Origin: Halopolyspora algeriensis
GTDB taxonomy: Bacteria > Actinomycetota > Actinomycetes > Mycobacteriales > Pseudonocardiaceae
Direction: 5' to 3'
Length of the DNA stretch: 64,000 bases
Assembly: GCF_003337235.1 (NCBI RefSeq)
Contig: NZ_QPJC01000003.1
Location: forward strand, 37,724 to 101,723
Shown piece after piece: positions 1 through 8,328 of the stretch. Position numbers and translations under genes: made by a program. Below the pieces are notes generated by a model, which saw only the letters and a list, made by a program, of their open reading frames with translations, ran no database searches and had not been told where the DNA came from. Within the stretch, counting starts at the first letter, position 1, and each line of letters opens with the position of its first letter.

Positions 1-1
1 T

Positions 2-530
2 CGCGGCTCAGGCGAAGCGGTCGGCCTTGATGGCGGCCACGAACGCCTGCCACTGCCGGTGATCGGTGGTGAAGTACCCGGCCGCGCGGTCCTTGGTGTC
101 GCGCACGGCGGCACCGCCGGCCACCCGGCCGACCTCGACGCAGGTGCTCGCGTTCTGACTCCGGCTGGACTTGCGCCAGTTCGTGGGATGCTGGTGCGGC
201 GTCATGGGGCTGCCTCCATATCCTTGGCGATCTCGGCGATGAACTCCGAGGACTCTTCGGGGCTCATGGCTGCCCGAAAGACCGTATCGGCGGCCTCCCG
301 ATAGCTCTGCACATCCTCCTGCTCGTGCAGGAACAATCCCGATCGGCGACTTTCCAGTTGCACCACGGGCGTCTGCTCGGACTCGATCAGCAGGAACAGG
401 CCCTCCAGCGCGGGATGCCAGCCGCTGGAGAACGGCACCACCCGAAGGTCCACATTGGGCAGCTTGGCCATCTCCCCGAGGTATTCGAGTTGCTCGACCA
501 TCACCTCCGGGGCACCGATGACCTGCCGCA
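2..530. repeat. Direct repeat copy 1 (DUF5753-DUF397 block)
   Basis: About 529 bp that recur at 1358-1886 (offset 1356), with only a couple of mismatches noticed by eye (near 391-394). It contains DUF397 and the C-terminal part of a DUF5753 gene. The match begins at the window edge, so the duplication may extend further left. The near identity indicates a recent duplication or gene conversion. Confidence 0.9.
8..205 (-). CDS. DUF397 domain protein, copy 1
   Basis: A 65-residue protein of the DUF397 family, shown by the pattern WRKSSRSQNASTCVEV near the N terminus, a central VRDTKD and a C-terminal W-x-AF. Family members accompany XRE/DUF5753 regulators in the WhiJ/AbaA-type clusters of actinomycetes and are thought to be small partners of those regulators; no enzymatic role is known. 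Its start overlaps the stop of the upstream DUF5753 gene by 4 nt (ATGA), so the two are probably translated together. The protein is the same as that encoded at 1364-1561. Confidence 0.8.
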   Translation of the reverse strand: MTPHQHPTNWRKSSRSQNASTCVEVGRVAGGAAVRDTKDRAAGYFTTDHRQWQAFVAAIKADRFA

Positions 531-585
531 ATGCGGCCTCCCCCGGTCGCACTTTCGATAACGAAGAGTCACACGGCGGCGCCAT
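202..585 (-). pseudogene. DUF5753 protein lacking the HTH domain, copy 1
   Basis: The reading frame gives the C-terminal DUF5753 module (from ALRQVIGAPEV to the end), which in complete regulators follows an N-terminal XRE helix-turn-helix. Here the HTH and the first part of DUF5753 are missing; the first ~18 residues are unrelated read-through. The break lies at about position 530, exactly where similarity to the second copy stops. The ATG still overlaps the stop of the PIN toxin gene by one base (TGATG), so a truncated protein could be made by translational coupling. Most likely a broken regulator, though expression of the fragment cannot be excluded. Confidence 0.65.
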
Positions 586-983
586 CAGTCGCCCGGATGA
601 GCAGTGGCCAACCCGAGGGAGTCCGCTGCGGCCAGTAGTCGCTTGTCGTAGGTGACGAATGCGGTCAGGTGCGCGCCGAAGACGGCCGAAGCAGTAGCCA
701 GATGAACGGCGTCGAGCGACCGCAGGTAGGGGTCCTGGTAAGCACCCGCCGTGGCGCGCACCAGGTCGTCGATCTCGTACAGCGCGACCCTCCGCAGGAT
801 CGCGGGTACCGACCCAAGCAGCTCCGGTTCACTACGGCGCAACGCACGCGGCACCTCGACCTCCACCAGCGCCGAGGAGACCAGTGACTGATCACTGCGG
901 TCGTGCAGCCACGTGACCAGTTCCTCGCTGGCGACCTCGGGACGGATGATCTTGATCAGGGCTGCCGTGTCCAGGTAGATCAT
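585..983 (-). CDS. PIN-domain toxin (VapC family)
   Basis: A 132-residue PIN-domain ribonuclease of the VapC type. The N terminus MIYLDTAALIKI carries the first acidic residue, EVEVPRAL supplies the central glutamate, and SLDAVHLATA with VTYDKRL provides the C-terminal acidic cluster expected to bind Mg2+/Mn2+. Members cleave tRNA or rRNA when released from the antitoxin. The start codon overlaps the stop of the Phd-like antitoxin by one base (TGATG), the usual antitoxin-first arrangement. The pair lies between two copies of the DUF5753-DUF397 repeat, suggesting that it moved as part of a rearranged islet. Confidence 0.8.
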   Translation of the reverse strand: MIYLDTAALIKIIRPEVASEELVTWLHDRSDQSLVSSALVEVEVPRALRRSEPELLGSVPAILRRVALYEIDDLVRATAGAYQDPYLRSLDAVHLATASAVFGAHLTAFVTYDKRLLAAADSLGLATAHPGD

Positions 984-1255
984 CAGTAGCGTTCCTCGTC
1001 GCGCATCTCGCTGACGAGTTCGCCGCTCTCGTGGTCGGTACGGACGGGTCCTCGCGGCCGGGGCATCGGGTCATCAATGGTGGGCAGGCGAAGCTTGCCG
1101 CTCGCCGCCATTTCGGACAGCGGGTTCGCAGCAGCGGGCACCAGCCGGGCCACCACCGCCCCGCGTTCGGTGACCTCGATCTCCTCGCCGCGCTTCACGC
1201 GGGCCAGCACACTGGCGGTCTCCTGATTGAGTACACGTACCGGCACTTCGCTCAT
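983..1255 (-). CDS. Phd/YefM-family antitoxin
   Basis: A 90-residue antitoxin read from ATG at 1255 (MSEVPVRVLNQ). An upstream in-frame extension exists but has no family similarity. The segment VRVLNQETASVLARVKRGEEIEVTERGAVVARLVP is typical of the Phd/YefM DNA-binding fold; the rest should be the toxin-neutralising tail. It precedes and overlaps the PIN toxin gene by one base, and the pair probably autoregulates from the short upstream gap (1256-1315). Confidence 0.8.
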   Translation of the reverse strand: MSEVPVRVLNQETASVLARVKRGEEIEVTERGAVVARLVPAAANPLSEMAASGKLRLPTIDDPMPRPRGPVRTDHESGELVSEMRDEERY

Positions 1256-1315
1256 GAACACAGTGTAGTACGAATACGTCAGACAAGCCATCTGCGCGGC
1301 GGTGACCACACAAGA

Positions 1316-1350
1316 GGGGTTGCCCAACCCCGACAAGGCCGGGCAACCCC
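1316..1350 (-). terminator. Hairpin between DUF397 copy 2 and the antitoxin gene
   Basis: A perfect 10-bp inverted repeat (1316-1325 with 1341-1350) around a 15-nt loop, starting 14 bp beyond the stop of the second DUF397 gene on the minus strand. There is no strong T tract, so it may be a weak terminator or merely a structured spacer. Confidence 0.45.
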
Positions 1351-1363
1351 GCACCTGCGCGGC

Positions 1364-1561
1364 TCAGGCGAAGCGGTCGGCCTTGATGGCGGCCACGAAC
1401 GCCTGCCACTGCCGGTGATCGGTGGTGAAGTACCCGGCCGCGCGGTCCTTGGTGTCGCGCACGGCGGCACCGCCGGCCACCCGGCCGACCTCGACGCAGG
1501 TGCTCGCGTTCTGACTCCGGCTGGACTTGCGCCAGTTCGTGGGATGCTGGTGCGGCGTCAT
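1364..1561 (-). CDS. DUF397 domain protein, copy 2
   Basis: A 65-residue DUF397 protein with the same sequence as the copy at 8-205. It is complete, with ATG at 1561 overlapping the end of the truncated DUF5753 frame by 4 nt. It is probably transcribed with whatever lies upstream; the hairpin at 1316-1350 may end the transcript. Confidence 0.75.
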   Translation of the reverse strand: MTPHQHPTNWRKSSRSQNASTCVEVGRVAGGAAVRDTKDRAAGYFTTDHRQWQAFVAAIKADRFA

Positions 1562-1886
1562 GGGGCTGCCTCCATATCCTTGGCGATCTCGGCGATGAAC
1601 TCCGAGGACTCTTCGGGGCTCATGGCTGCCCGAAAGACCGTATCGGCGGCCTCCCGATAGCTCTGCACATCCTCCTGCTCGTGCAGGAACAATCCCGATC
1701 GGCGACTTTCCAGTTGCACCACGGGCGTCTGCTCGGACTCGATCAGCAGGAACAGACCTTCCAGCGCGGGATGCCAGCCGCTGGAGAACGGCACCACCCG
1801 AAGGTCCACATTGGGCAGCTTGGCCATCTCCCCGAGGTATTCGAGTTGCTCGACCATCACCTCCGGGGCACCGATGACCTGCCGCA
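1558..1886 (-). pseudogene. DUF5753 fragment, copy 2
   Basis: C-terminal part of DUF5753 (ALRQVIGAPEV to DMEAAP), truncated at the same residue as copy 1 but joined to different upstream DNA. The frame stays open to about 2052 only because it runs antisense through an Imm1-like remnant. No HTH domain is present. The shared truncation point in both copies implies that the gene was already broken, or was cut at the duplication boundary. Confidence 0.65.
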
Positions 1887-1892
1887 GCGCGA

Positions 1893-2080
1893 GCCACCGA
1901 TGGTCCCCGCCAACGGCACGAACTCCGAGCCGGTCGACTACTGGCTCGGCGGCCTGCACCACACCCCGGCCACACACCGAGATCCCCGTCGAACAAGCTC
2001 TCGCGGCCGTGGACGAGTTCAAGCGCACCGGACAGCGCCCCACCTGCATCAACTGGCGTCCGAAGGCGCCGGCGACGCAG
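1893..2080 (+). pseudogene. Remnant of an Imm1-family immunity gene (C-terminal part)
   Basis: Two plus-strand frames together resemble the end of an Imm1 polymorphic-toxin immunity protein. PVDYWLGGLHHT is read from about 1927, and EIPVEQALAAVDEFKRTG plus QRPTCINW in another frame from about 1978, so a frameshift lies near 1970. There is no start region and the length (~60 residues) is about half that of the family. Assignment is by motif recall only. Confidence 0.4.
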
Positions 2081-2129
2081 CAGACGGGTGACCAACCGGA
2101 CCGACCACCATTCGAGGAGTGGGTCCAGA

Positions 2130-2290
2130 ATGATCAGTGTCTTTATCGAGCGGGTAGTGGATCGAGTGGTTGCGACGACCACGGAAGAGGCCGAGGAGGT
2201 TGTCCGGACGCTGCTTTCCGGACCGGAGACCCACCAGACCGGCGTGGTCGTCGACCCCGACCACGGTCGAACGAGCAGGCACACTGGAGA
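2130..2290 (+). pseudogene. Possible N-terminal Imm1-like remnant
   Basis: From ATG at 2130 the frame reads MISVFIERVVDRVVATTTEE followed by AEEVVRTLLSGPETHQ. This resembles the start of Imm1-type immunity proteins (acidic helix plus a LL-x-GP segment). It then degenerates and runs in frame into fdhD, whose own start is at 2433. With the 1893-2080 remnant it may represent pieces of the same or a related gene in permuted order. Confidence 0.3.
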
Positions 2291-2352
2291 TACCGCGAGC
2301 CGGGTGACCCGCTTGCGTCGCGGGACGAGGTTGTGTCTCCCGACGAGAAGGA

Positions 2353-2379
2353 TCACGGTATACCCAAATCACGGTATAC
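2353..2379 (+). promoter_or_regulatory. 11-bp direct repeat upstream of fdhD
   Basis: TCACGGTATAC occurs at 2353-2363 and again at 2369-2379 (16 bp start to start, about 1.5 helical turns). Each contains the self-complementary GTATAC. The position 54-80 bp before the fdhD start suits an operator or activator site, but no protein can be named. Confidence 0.4.
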
Positions 2380-2432
2380 ACAGCGTGGGTGGAACAGCAC
2401 AAGAGTCCATCCGACCAGACGAGGAGGACCGG

Positions 2433-3284
2433 ATGGGACGGATCACCGTACGGCGCCCGGTACTGCGGATCACCTCCGAGGGCACCCGGCAGCGGCCGGA
2501 CACCCTCGCCGCCGAGGAACCGCTGGAAATCCGCGTCGATTCTCACCCCCTCAGCGTCACCATGCGCACCCCCGGCAACGATGTGGAACTCGCGCACGGA
2601 TTCCTGCTCACCGAGAGCGTGATCACCACCGACGCCGACGTGCGCGCCGCGCGCTACTGCGACAGCCCCGGCCCGGACGGGCGCAACACCTACAACGTGC
2701 TGGACGTGCACCTCGCCCCGGGCGTCACCCCGCCCGACGCCTCGGTGGAACGCAACTTCTACACCACCTCCTCCTGCGGGGTGTGCGGCAAGGCGGCCCT
2801 GGACGCAGTGCGTCTGCGCACCCAGCACCCCCCGGCGGACGACCCGCTCACCATCACCCCCGAGCGGCTGACCGAACTGCCCGACCGGCTCCGCGACGCG
2901 CAGCGGGTGTTCGACTCCACCGGCGGGCTCCACGCCGCGGGCCTGTTCGACGCAGGCGGTGAACTGCTCGCCCTGCGCGAGGACGTGGGCAGACACAACG
3001 CCGTGGACAAGGTGCTCGGTCGGGCCCTGCTGGACGGGCGTGTGCCGCTGTCCGAATGCGTGCTGATGGTTTCCGGCCGGGCCTCGTTCGAACTCGTCCA
3101 GAAAGCCGCCATGGCCGGGGTCCCCATGCTCACCGCCGTGTCGGCCCCCTCGTCCCTGGCCGTGGAACTGGCCGAGGAACAGGGCATGACCCTCGTCGGA
3201 TTCCTGCGCGGATCGACGATGAACGTCTACACCGGAGCCGAGCGGGTGCGACTCGCCGAAGCCGAGACCCCTGCCCGCCACTGA
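2433..3284 (+). CDS. fdhD: Formate dehydrogenase accessory sulfurtransferase FdhD
   Basis: A 283-residue FdhD protein. It transfers sulfur from an IscS-type desulfurase to the molybdenum (bis-MGD) cofactor of formate dehydrogenase in the cytoplasm. Diagnostic features are the redox pair in SSCGVCGK (near residue 112), VELAHGFLL, the GGLHAAGLF segment and REDVGRHNAVDK, followed by SGRASFELVQKAA. The start ATG at 2433 is preceded by GAGGAGG at 2421-2427; the frame is open further upstream, but only through the Imm1-like remnant. No formate dehydrogenase gene is seen nearby in this window. Confidence 0.92.
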   Translation: MGRITVRRPVLRITSEGTRQRPDTLAAEEPLEIRVDSHPLSVTMRTPGNDVELAHGFLLTESVITTDADVRAARYCDSPGPDGRNTYNVLDVHLAPGVTPPDASVERNFYTTSSCGVCGKAALDAVRLRTQHPPADDPLTITPERLTELPDRLRDAQRVFDSTGGLHAAGLFDAGGELLALREDVGRHNAVDKVLGRALLDGRVPLSECVLMVSGRASFELVQKAAMAGVPMLTAVSAPSSLAVELAEEQGMTLVGFLRGSTMNVYTGAERVRLAEAETPARH

Positions 3285-3356
3285 GAGTTCCGCACCCGGC
3301 ACACTCACACCCGGCACCGTGCGCGCGGCACGGCAGGCACGGGCGAGGAAGGCGGT

Positions 3357-4373
3357 ATGGAGCACGACGGGCACTCCCGGACGAGCACGGTGACCAGGCG
3401 CACGGCACTCGCCGGCGGGGTGGCGGCAATGCTCGGGATCGGCGCATACCGCTGGAACAGGTCCGAGGAGCAGAGCCCGGCCGCGCCGCAGCCGACCACC
3501 CCGGAGATCACCTCCCCTGCTCCCACAGCACCGGAGGTGCCCCCCACCGTCACGATCGAGCGGGTGTACTCGCAGGCCCGCCGCCGGGAGGTGGAACTGG
3601 TCACGGTGGAACCCGAAGACGCCGGCCGCAGCGGCCTGCCCACCTGCCTCATGCTGCACGGGCGCTGGGCCGGTGCCCGCGAAGCCATCGGCGGACTGCC
3701 GGAATGGCTGTCGCCCGCGGTCGCCGCCGGAACCGTCCCCGCGTTCACGTTCGTGGCCGTGGACGGCGGTGAGCACAGCTACTGGCACGAGCACCCCGAC
3801 GACGACCCGATGGGAATGCTGCTCCACGAGCTGCCCCACTGGCTGGCCGAACGGGGCATGGGCGGCCTCGACGGCCTACCGTTTGCGGCTGCGGGCCTGT
3901 CCATGGGCGGGTTCGGAACCCTGCTCTACGCGCGCCGCCGCCACGAGCACGGCATCCCGCTGCGGGTGGCCGCCGTGGTCTCCCCCGCCCTCATGACCAC
4001 GTGGGAGGAGGCACGCGAGCGCGACGCCTTCGCCGACGAGGCCGAGTGGGCCGCGCTGGACCCCATCCGGCACACCGACCTGCTCGGCGGCACGCCGCTG
4101 GGTGTGTGGTCCGGCACCGAGGACAGCTTCATCGAAGGCACCCGCCGTTTCATCCGTCGAGCCGATCCCGAGCTGGTGTCACTGACCCCCGGCGAGCACA
4201 ACCACGACTACTTCGGTCCCGCCACACTGCAGGCCGTCGAATTCATCGGCACGCGGCGCCCTGACACACTCCCGGAAACGGTTCCCGTGGGCACGGCCTT
4301 CCCGACGGAGATCCCCGCGAGGTCGGGGCAAGTGCAGTACAGCCGCTCACACCAGCCGGAGCCGGTCGGGTGA
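3357..4373 (+). CDS. Exported esterase-like alpha/beta hydrolase (PF00756-type)
   Basis: A 338-residue protein with an N-terminal export signal: TRRTALAGG followed by a short hydrophobic stretch, which looks like a Tat signal, then a Pro/Thr-rich linker. The mature part resembles putative esterases related to S-formylglutathione hydrolase and antigen 85. CLMLHGRWAG is the oxyanion-loop region, GLSMGGFG carries the nucleophilic serine, and a histidine in PGEHNHDYF is near the C terminus. Probably secreted or surface-attached; substrate unknown. It starts 72 bp after fdhD. Its 3' end overlaps the convergent hydrolase gene by 27 bp. Confidence 0.75.
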   Translation: MEHDGHSRTSTVTRRTALAGGVAAMLGIGAYRWNRSEEQSPAAPQPTTPEITSPAPTAPEVPPTVTIERVYSQARRREVELVTVEPEDAGRSGLPTCLMLHGRWAGAREAIGGLPEWLSPAVAAGTVPAFTFVAVDGGEHSYWHEHPDDDPMGMLLHELPHWLAERGMGGLDGLPFAAAGLSMGGFGTLLYARRRHEHGIPLRVAAVVSPALMTTWEEARERDAFADEAEWAALDPIRHTDLLGGTPLGVWSGTEDSFIEGTRRFIRRADPELVSLTPGEHNHDYFGPATLQAVEFIGTRRPDTLPETVPVGTAFPTEIPARSGQVQYSRSHQPEPVG

Positions 4374-4985
4374 GTACGCCGCCGTGTGCGCCTCCGAGTC
4401 GAAGCGGTCCTCCAGCGGCGTGGTTCCGTACAACGCCCAGCGCAACACCGAAGGCCACGGCCCGTAACCGGCCTCGGTGTTGAGATGCTCCCCGTCCGGG
4501 ATGACGTCGAGCTCCACCTGCAGGGAATCGGCCAGCGAGTGCGCGCTGTGCACCGGCAGATACGGATCTCCGGTACCCGCGACGATCCGGGTCAACCCGG
4601 CCGCGCGCCGCAGCGACCGCGCGTCGAGCGGGTAGGGCAGCAAACCTCGCACATCCGGATGGCACCACTCCGAAGCGGGAGGAGAGACCAGGAGCACTCG
4701 GTCGGCACGGCGCCCTCGCGCCTCGATGGTCGCGGCATGATGCAGCCACAGCGCTGCCCCGCAGGAATGCGCAGCGACGACGAGTTCCGCGTGCGCGGGA
4801 ACGGCGTGCAGCCGCCGGCGAAGCGCCGGAAGCCATTCCCCGAGCCGCGGATGATCAGGGTCGCCCAAGGTGGGCAACTCCACCCGGACGTCGTGGTCCG
4901 GCAATTGCCCGGCAAGCCACTGCTGCCAATGCCAGGGGCCCGACCCCCCGAAGCCGTGCACCAGCAGAACGTGCATCTCACTCAT
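4347..4985 (-). CDS. RBBP9/YdeN-type alpha/beta hydrolase
   Basis: A 212-residue serine hydrolase of the RBBP9/YdeN family (PF06821). LLVHGFGGSGPWHWQQW is the N-terminal strand and loop, AAHSCGA is the nucleophile elbow (the usual glycine before serine replaced by His), and DGEHLN holds the catalytic histidine. Cytoplasmic; physiological substrate unknown. It is convergent with the preceding gene and overlaps its 3' end by 27 bp. Confidence 0.8.
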   Translation of the reverse strand: MSEMHVLLVHGFGGSGPWHWQQWLAGQLPDHDVRVELPTLGDPDHPRLGEWLPALRRRLHAVPAHAELVVAAHSCGAALWLHHAATIEARGRRADRVLLVSPPASEWCHPDVRGLLPYPLDARSLRRAAGLTRIVAGTGDPYLPVHSAHSLADSLQVELDVIPDGEHLNTEAGYGPWPSVLRWALYGTTPLEDRFDSEAHTAAYSPDRLRLV

Positions 4986-5130
4986 GGCGCCGCTCCCCGA
5001 AGTCGGTGGTCATGGCTGTCTACCGTGCCACCTGTGATCATCTCTCGAGGACGGCGCATGGGCGAGCATCCCCACGCCACTCGAACGACTGATACGTCAC
5101 CGAGGTCACCGCCGGCGGCAGCACACCCTC

Positions 5131-6414
<1,284 letters not shown>

Positions 6415-6670
6415 GCCGATGACCTGTCCCCTCCGGTACACCGTTCTTCTGGCGTACCTCGCCGTCTCTGCCTTCGACGGTACCTTGCATCCCCCGCTTC
6501 GGGGAGATTCCGGAGTTCCCGCTGATCGAAAAGCCCCGAGACCGAGCTCGAACCAGCCGGGGAAACCGGTTGCCGGACCCGGCACCCCGAGACCGACCGT
6601 CCCCGTTCAGCTTGCCCCACGCAACGCCGGACGCGGCGGCAGCACCGCCGCGTTCGGCGTGTCGGCGAGG

Positions 6671-7303
6671 TCAGGACTTCTGCGTCGAGAGCTTGCGATA
6701 CGGCATGATCTCGTCGACGATGCCGTACTCCTGGGCCTGCTCAGCGGTCAGGATCTTGTCCCGCTCGATGTCCTCGCGGACCTGCTGCGCGGTCCTGCCG
6801 GTGTGCGCGGCCAGCGTGCTTTCCATCAGCTTTCGCATGCGCTCGATCTCGTTGGCCTGGATCTCCAGGTCCGAGACCTGACCGTAGATACCCTCGGTGG
6901 CCGGCTGGTGGATCAGGGCGCGCGCGTTCGGCAACGCCATCCGCTTGCCCTTCGTTCCCGCGGCCAGCAGCACGGCAGCGGCCGAGGCCGCCTGCCCGAG
7001 GCAGACCGTGCGGATATCGGGCCGCACGTACTGCATGGTGTCGTAGATCGCCATCAGCGCGGTGAAGGACCCGCCCGGAGAGTTGATGTACATCTGGATC
7101 TCGCGGTCCGGATCGTCGGACTCCAGATACAGCAACTGGGCCATGATGTCGTTGGCCGAGGCGTCGTCGACCTGCACACCGAGGAAGACGATGCGTTCCT
7201 CGAACAGCTTGTTGTACGGGTTCGACTCCTTGACCCCGTAGGCCGTGCGCTCGACGAAGGACGGCAGGATGTACCTGGCCTGGGGAGGCTGGAATGAGCT
7301 CAC
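6671..7303 (-). CDS. clpP2: ATP-dependent Clp protease proteolytic subunit ClpP2
   Basis: A 210-residue ClpP2-type subunit very close to mycobacterial ClpP2 (PQARYILPSF, YNKLFEERI, GVQVDDASANDIMAQLL). The catalytic triad is visible: Ser in GQAASAAAVLLAAG, His in ALIHQP and Asp in the DIERDKIL region. The start was set at GTG 7303 because GAGGAG lies 8 nt upstream and the family begins just there. Forms a mixed barrel with ClpP1, capped by ClpX or ClpC. It follows clpP1 by 53 bp. Confidence 0.95.
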   Translation of the reverse strand: MSSFQPPQARYILPSFVERTAYGVKESNPYNKLFEERIVFLGVQVDDASANDIMAQLLYLESDDPDREIQMYINSPGGSFTALMAIYDTMQYVRPDIRTVCLGQAASAAAVLLAAGTKGKRMALPNARALIHQPATEGIYGQVSDLEIQANEIERMRKLMESTLAAHTGRTAQQVREDIERDKILTAEQAQEYGIVDEIMPYRKLSTQKS

Positions 7304-7356
7304 GTCAGTGACTCCTCGTGACTGTGATGACCGGCAGGGCTCGCGGATGGACGCGC

Positions 7357-7983
7357 TCAGGTGTTCGGCATGTTGGCGCGGTTGGCAATGTGGTCCACGA
7401 AGCCGTACTCGAGAGCCTCGTCGGCGGTGAACCAGCGGTCCCGATCGGAATCCGCGATGATCTTCTCGACGGTCTGACCGGTCTGCTCGGCGATCAGCTC
7501 GGCCATCTCGCGCTTGTGCCGGGAGAACACGTCCGCCTGGATAGCGATGTCGGAGGCGGTGCCACCGAGGCCTGCCGAGGGCTGGTGCATCAGGACCCGC
7601 GAGTGCGGCAGCACGAAACGTTTGCCCCGAGCGCCCGCCGAGAGCAGGAACTGCCCCATCGAGGCGGCCATCCCCATCGCCACGGTCGCCACGTCCGGCT
7701 TGATGAGCTGCATGGTGTCGTAGATGGCCATGCCCGCGGTGACCGACCCGCCGGGGGAGTTGATGTAGAGCGAGATGTCGCGTTCCGGGTCTTCGGCGGC
7801 CAACAGGACCAGCTGGGAGCAGATCTGGTTGGCGATGGTGTCCTCGACCTGGGAGCCGAGCACGATGATGCGCTCGCGAAGCAGCCGCTCGTAGACCGAG
7901 TCGTTGAGCGAGAGTCCATTGCTCGTGCTCCGCATCTGCGGCGCCTGTGCGTCGGACGCCGGAACCGTCTGGTGCTGCGTCAC
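7357..7983 (-). CDS. clpP1: ATP-dependent Clp protease proteolytic subunit ClpP1
   Basis: A 208-residue ClpP1 subunit. Ser in MGMAASMGQFLLSAG, His in VLMHQPSAG and Asp in SDRDRWF form the triad; YINSPGGSVTAGMAIYDTM is the classic substrate-binding strand. GTG start at 7983 with a weak purine-rich site. First gene of the clpP1-clpP2 pair. In related actinobacteria the pair is essential or growth-critical and controlled by ClgR; a 10-bp hairpin lies in its 5' leader. Confidence 0.95.
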   Translation of the reverse strand: MTQHQTVPASDAQAPQMRSTSNGLSLNDSVYERLLRERIIVLGSQVEDTIANQICSQLVLLAAEDPERDISLYINSPGGSVTAGMAIYDTMQLIKPDVATVAMGMAASMGQFLLSAGARGKRFVLPHSRVLMHQPSAGLGGTASDIAIQADVFSRHKREMAELIAEQTGQTVEKIIADSDRDRWFTADEALEYGFVDHIANRANMPNT

Positions 7984-8007
7984 GTCTCCCTGCCTTCTTC
8001 CACAATG

Positions 8008-8033
8008 GACCCGGCCGTCACGCCGGCCGGGTC
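8008..8033 (-). promoter_or_regulatory. Perfect hairpin in the clpP1 5' leader
   Basis: A 10-bp perfect inverted repeat (8008-8017 with 8024-8033) and a 6-nt loop, 24 bp upstream of the clpP1 start on the transcribed strand. It could be an RNA structure affecting translation or stability, or an operator. No ClgR box could be assigned with confidence. Confidence 0.4.
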
Positions 8034-8096
8034 GCGCTGAAGTTTGTCCTTACCGGGCTGCCGGTATGTCGGTGATCCGTTACAACAGACCCTAAC

Positions 8097-8136
8097 GAAC
8101 GTGGGCGGTACCAGCTTCCCGATACCGCCCACGTTC
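8097..8136 (-). terminator. Terminator-like hairpin downstream of tig
   Basis: A perfect 14-bp inverted repeat (8097-8110 with 8123-8136) with a 12-nt loop in the 345-bp gap between tig and clpP1. It lies 192 bp past the tig stop and upstream of the presumed clpP1 promoter, so it should separate the two transcription units. The rest of the gap (8137-8328) shows no gene. Confidence 0.65.
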
Positions 8137-8328
8137 GCTCTCAGCGTGTTTTTCACCTTGAAGGGTCCGCGGATTGGTTTGCGTAGCGGTGCGGGTGAAC
8201 GACCGCACACAGCCGACCGGCCGACCCCAATCCGCACGGTCACTCGATCCAGTGGTCTGCGAACGGGTGGTCACCCGACACGGGTCGACCACCCGAACGG
8301 CAAACTCCGGGGCGCAGCCGCCGGAGAG

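Larger units (their letters stand above)
1358..1886. repeat. Direct repeat copy 2 (DUF5753-DUF397 block)
   Basis: Second copy of the block at 2-530. Similarity ends abruptly at 1886, where sequence resembling an Imm1-family gene begins in the opposite direction. The ends of the two copies therefore mark recombination joints. Confidence 0.9.

Noticed and set aside
585-1255. Treating the first toxin-antitoxin pair as part of the AICE
   Set aside because: It lies 40 kb away, outside the tRNA-Arg boundary and within a separate rearranged islet.
2088-2432. N-terminal extension of fdhD in frame
   Set aside because: Not FdhD-like; it reads an Imm1-like remnant. The ATG at 2433 has its own good ribosome-binding site.
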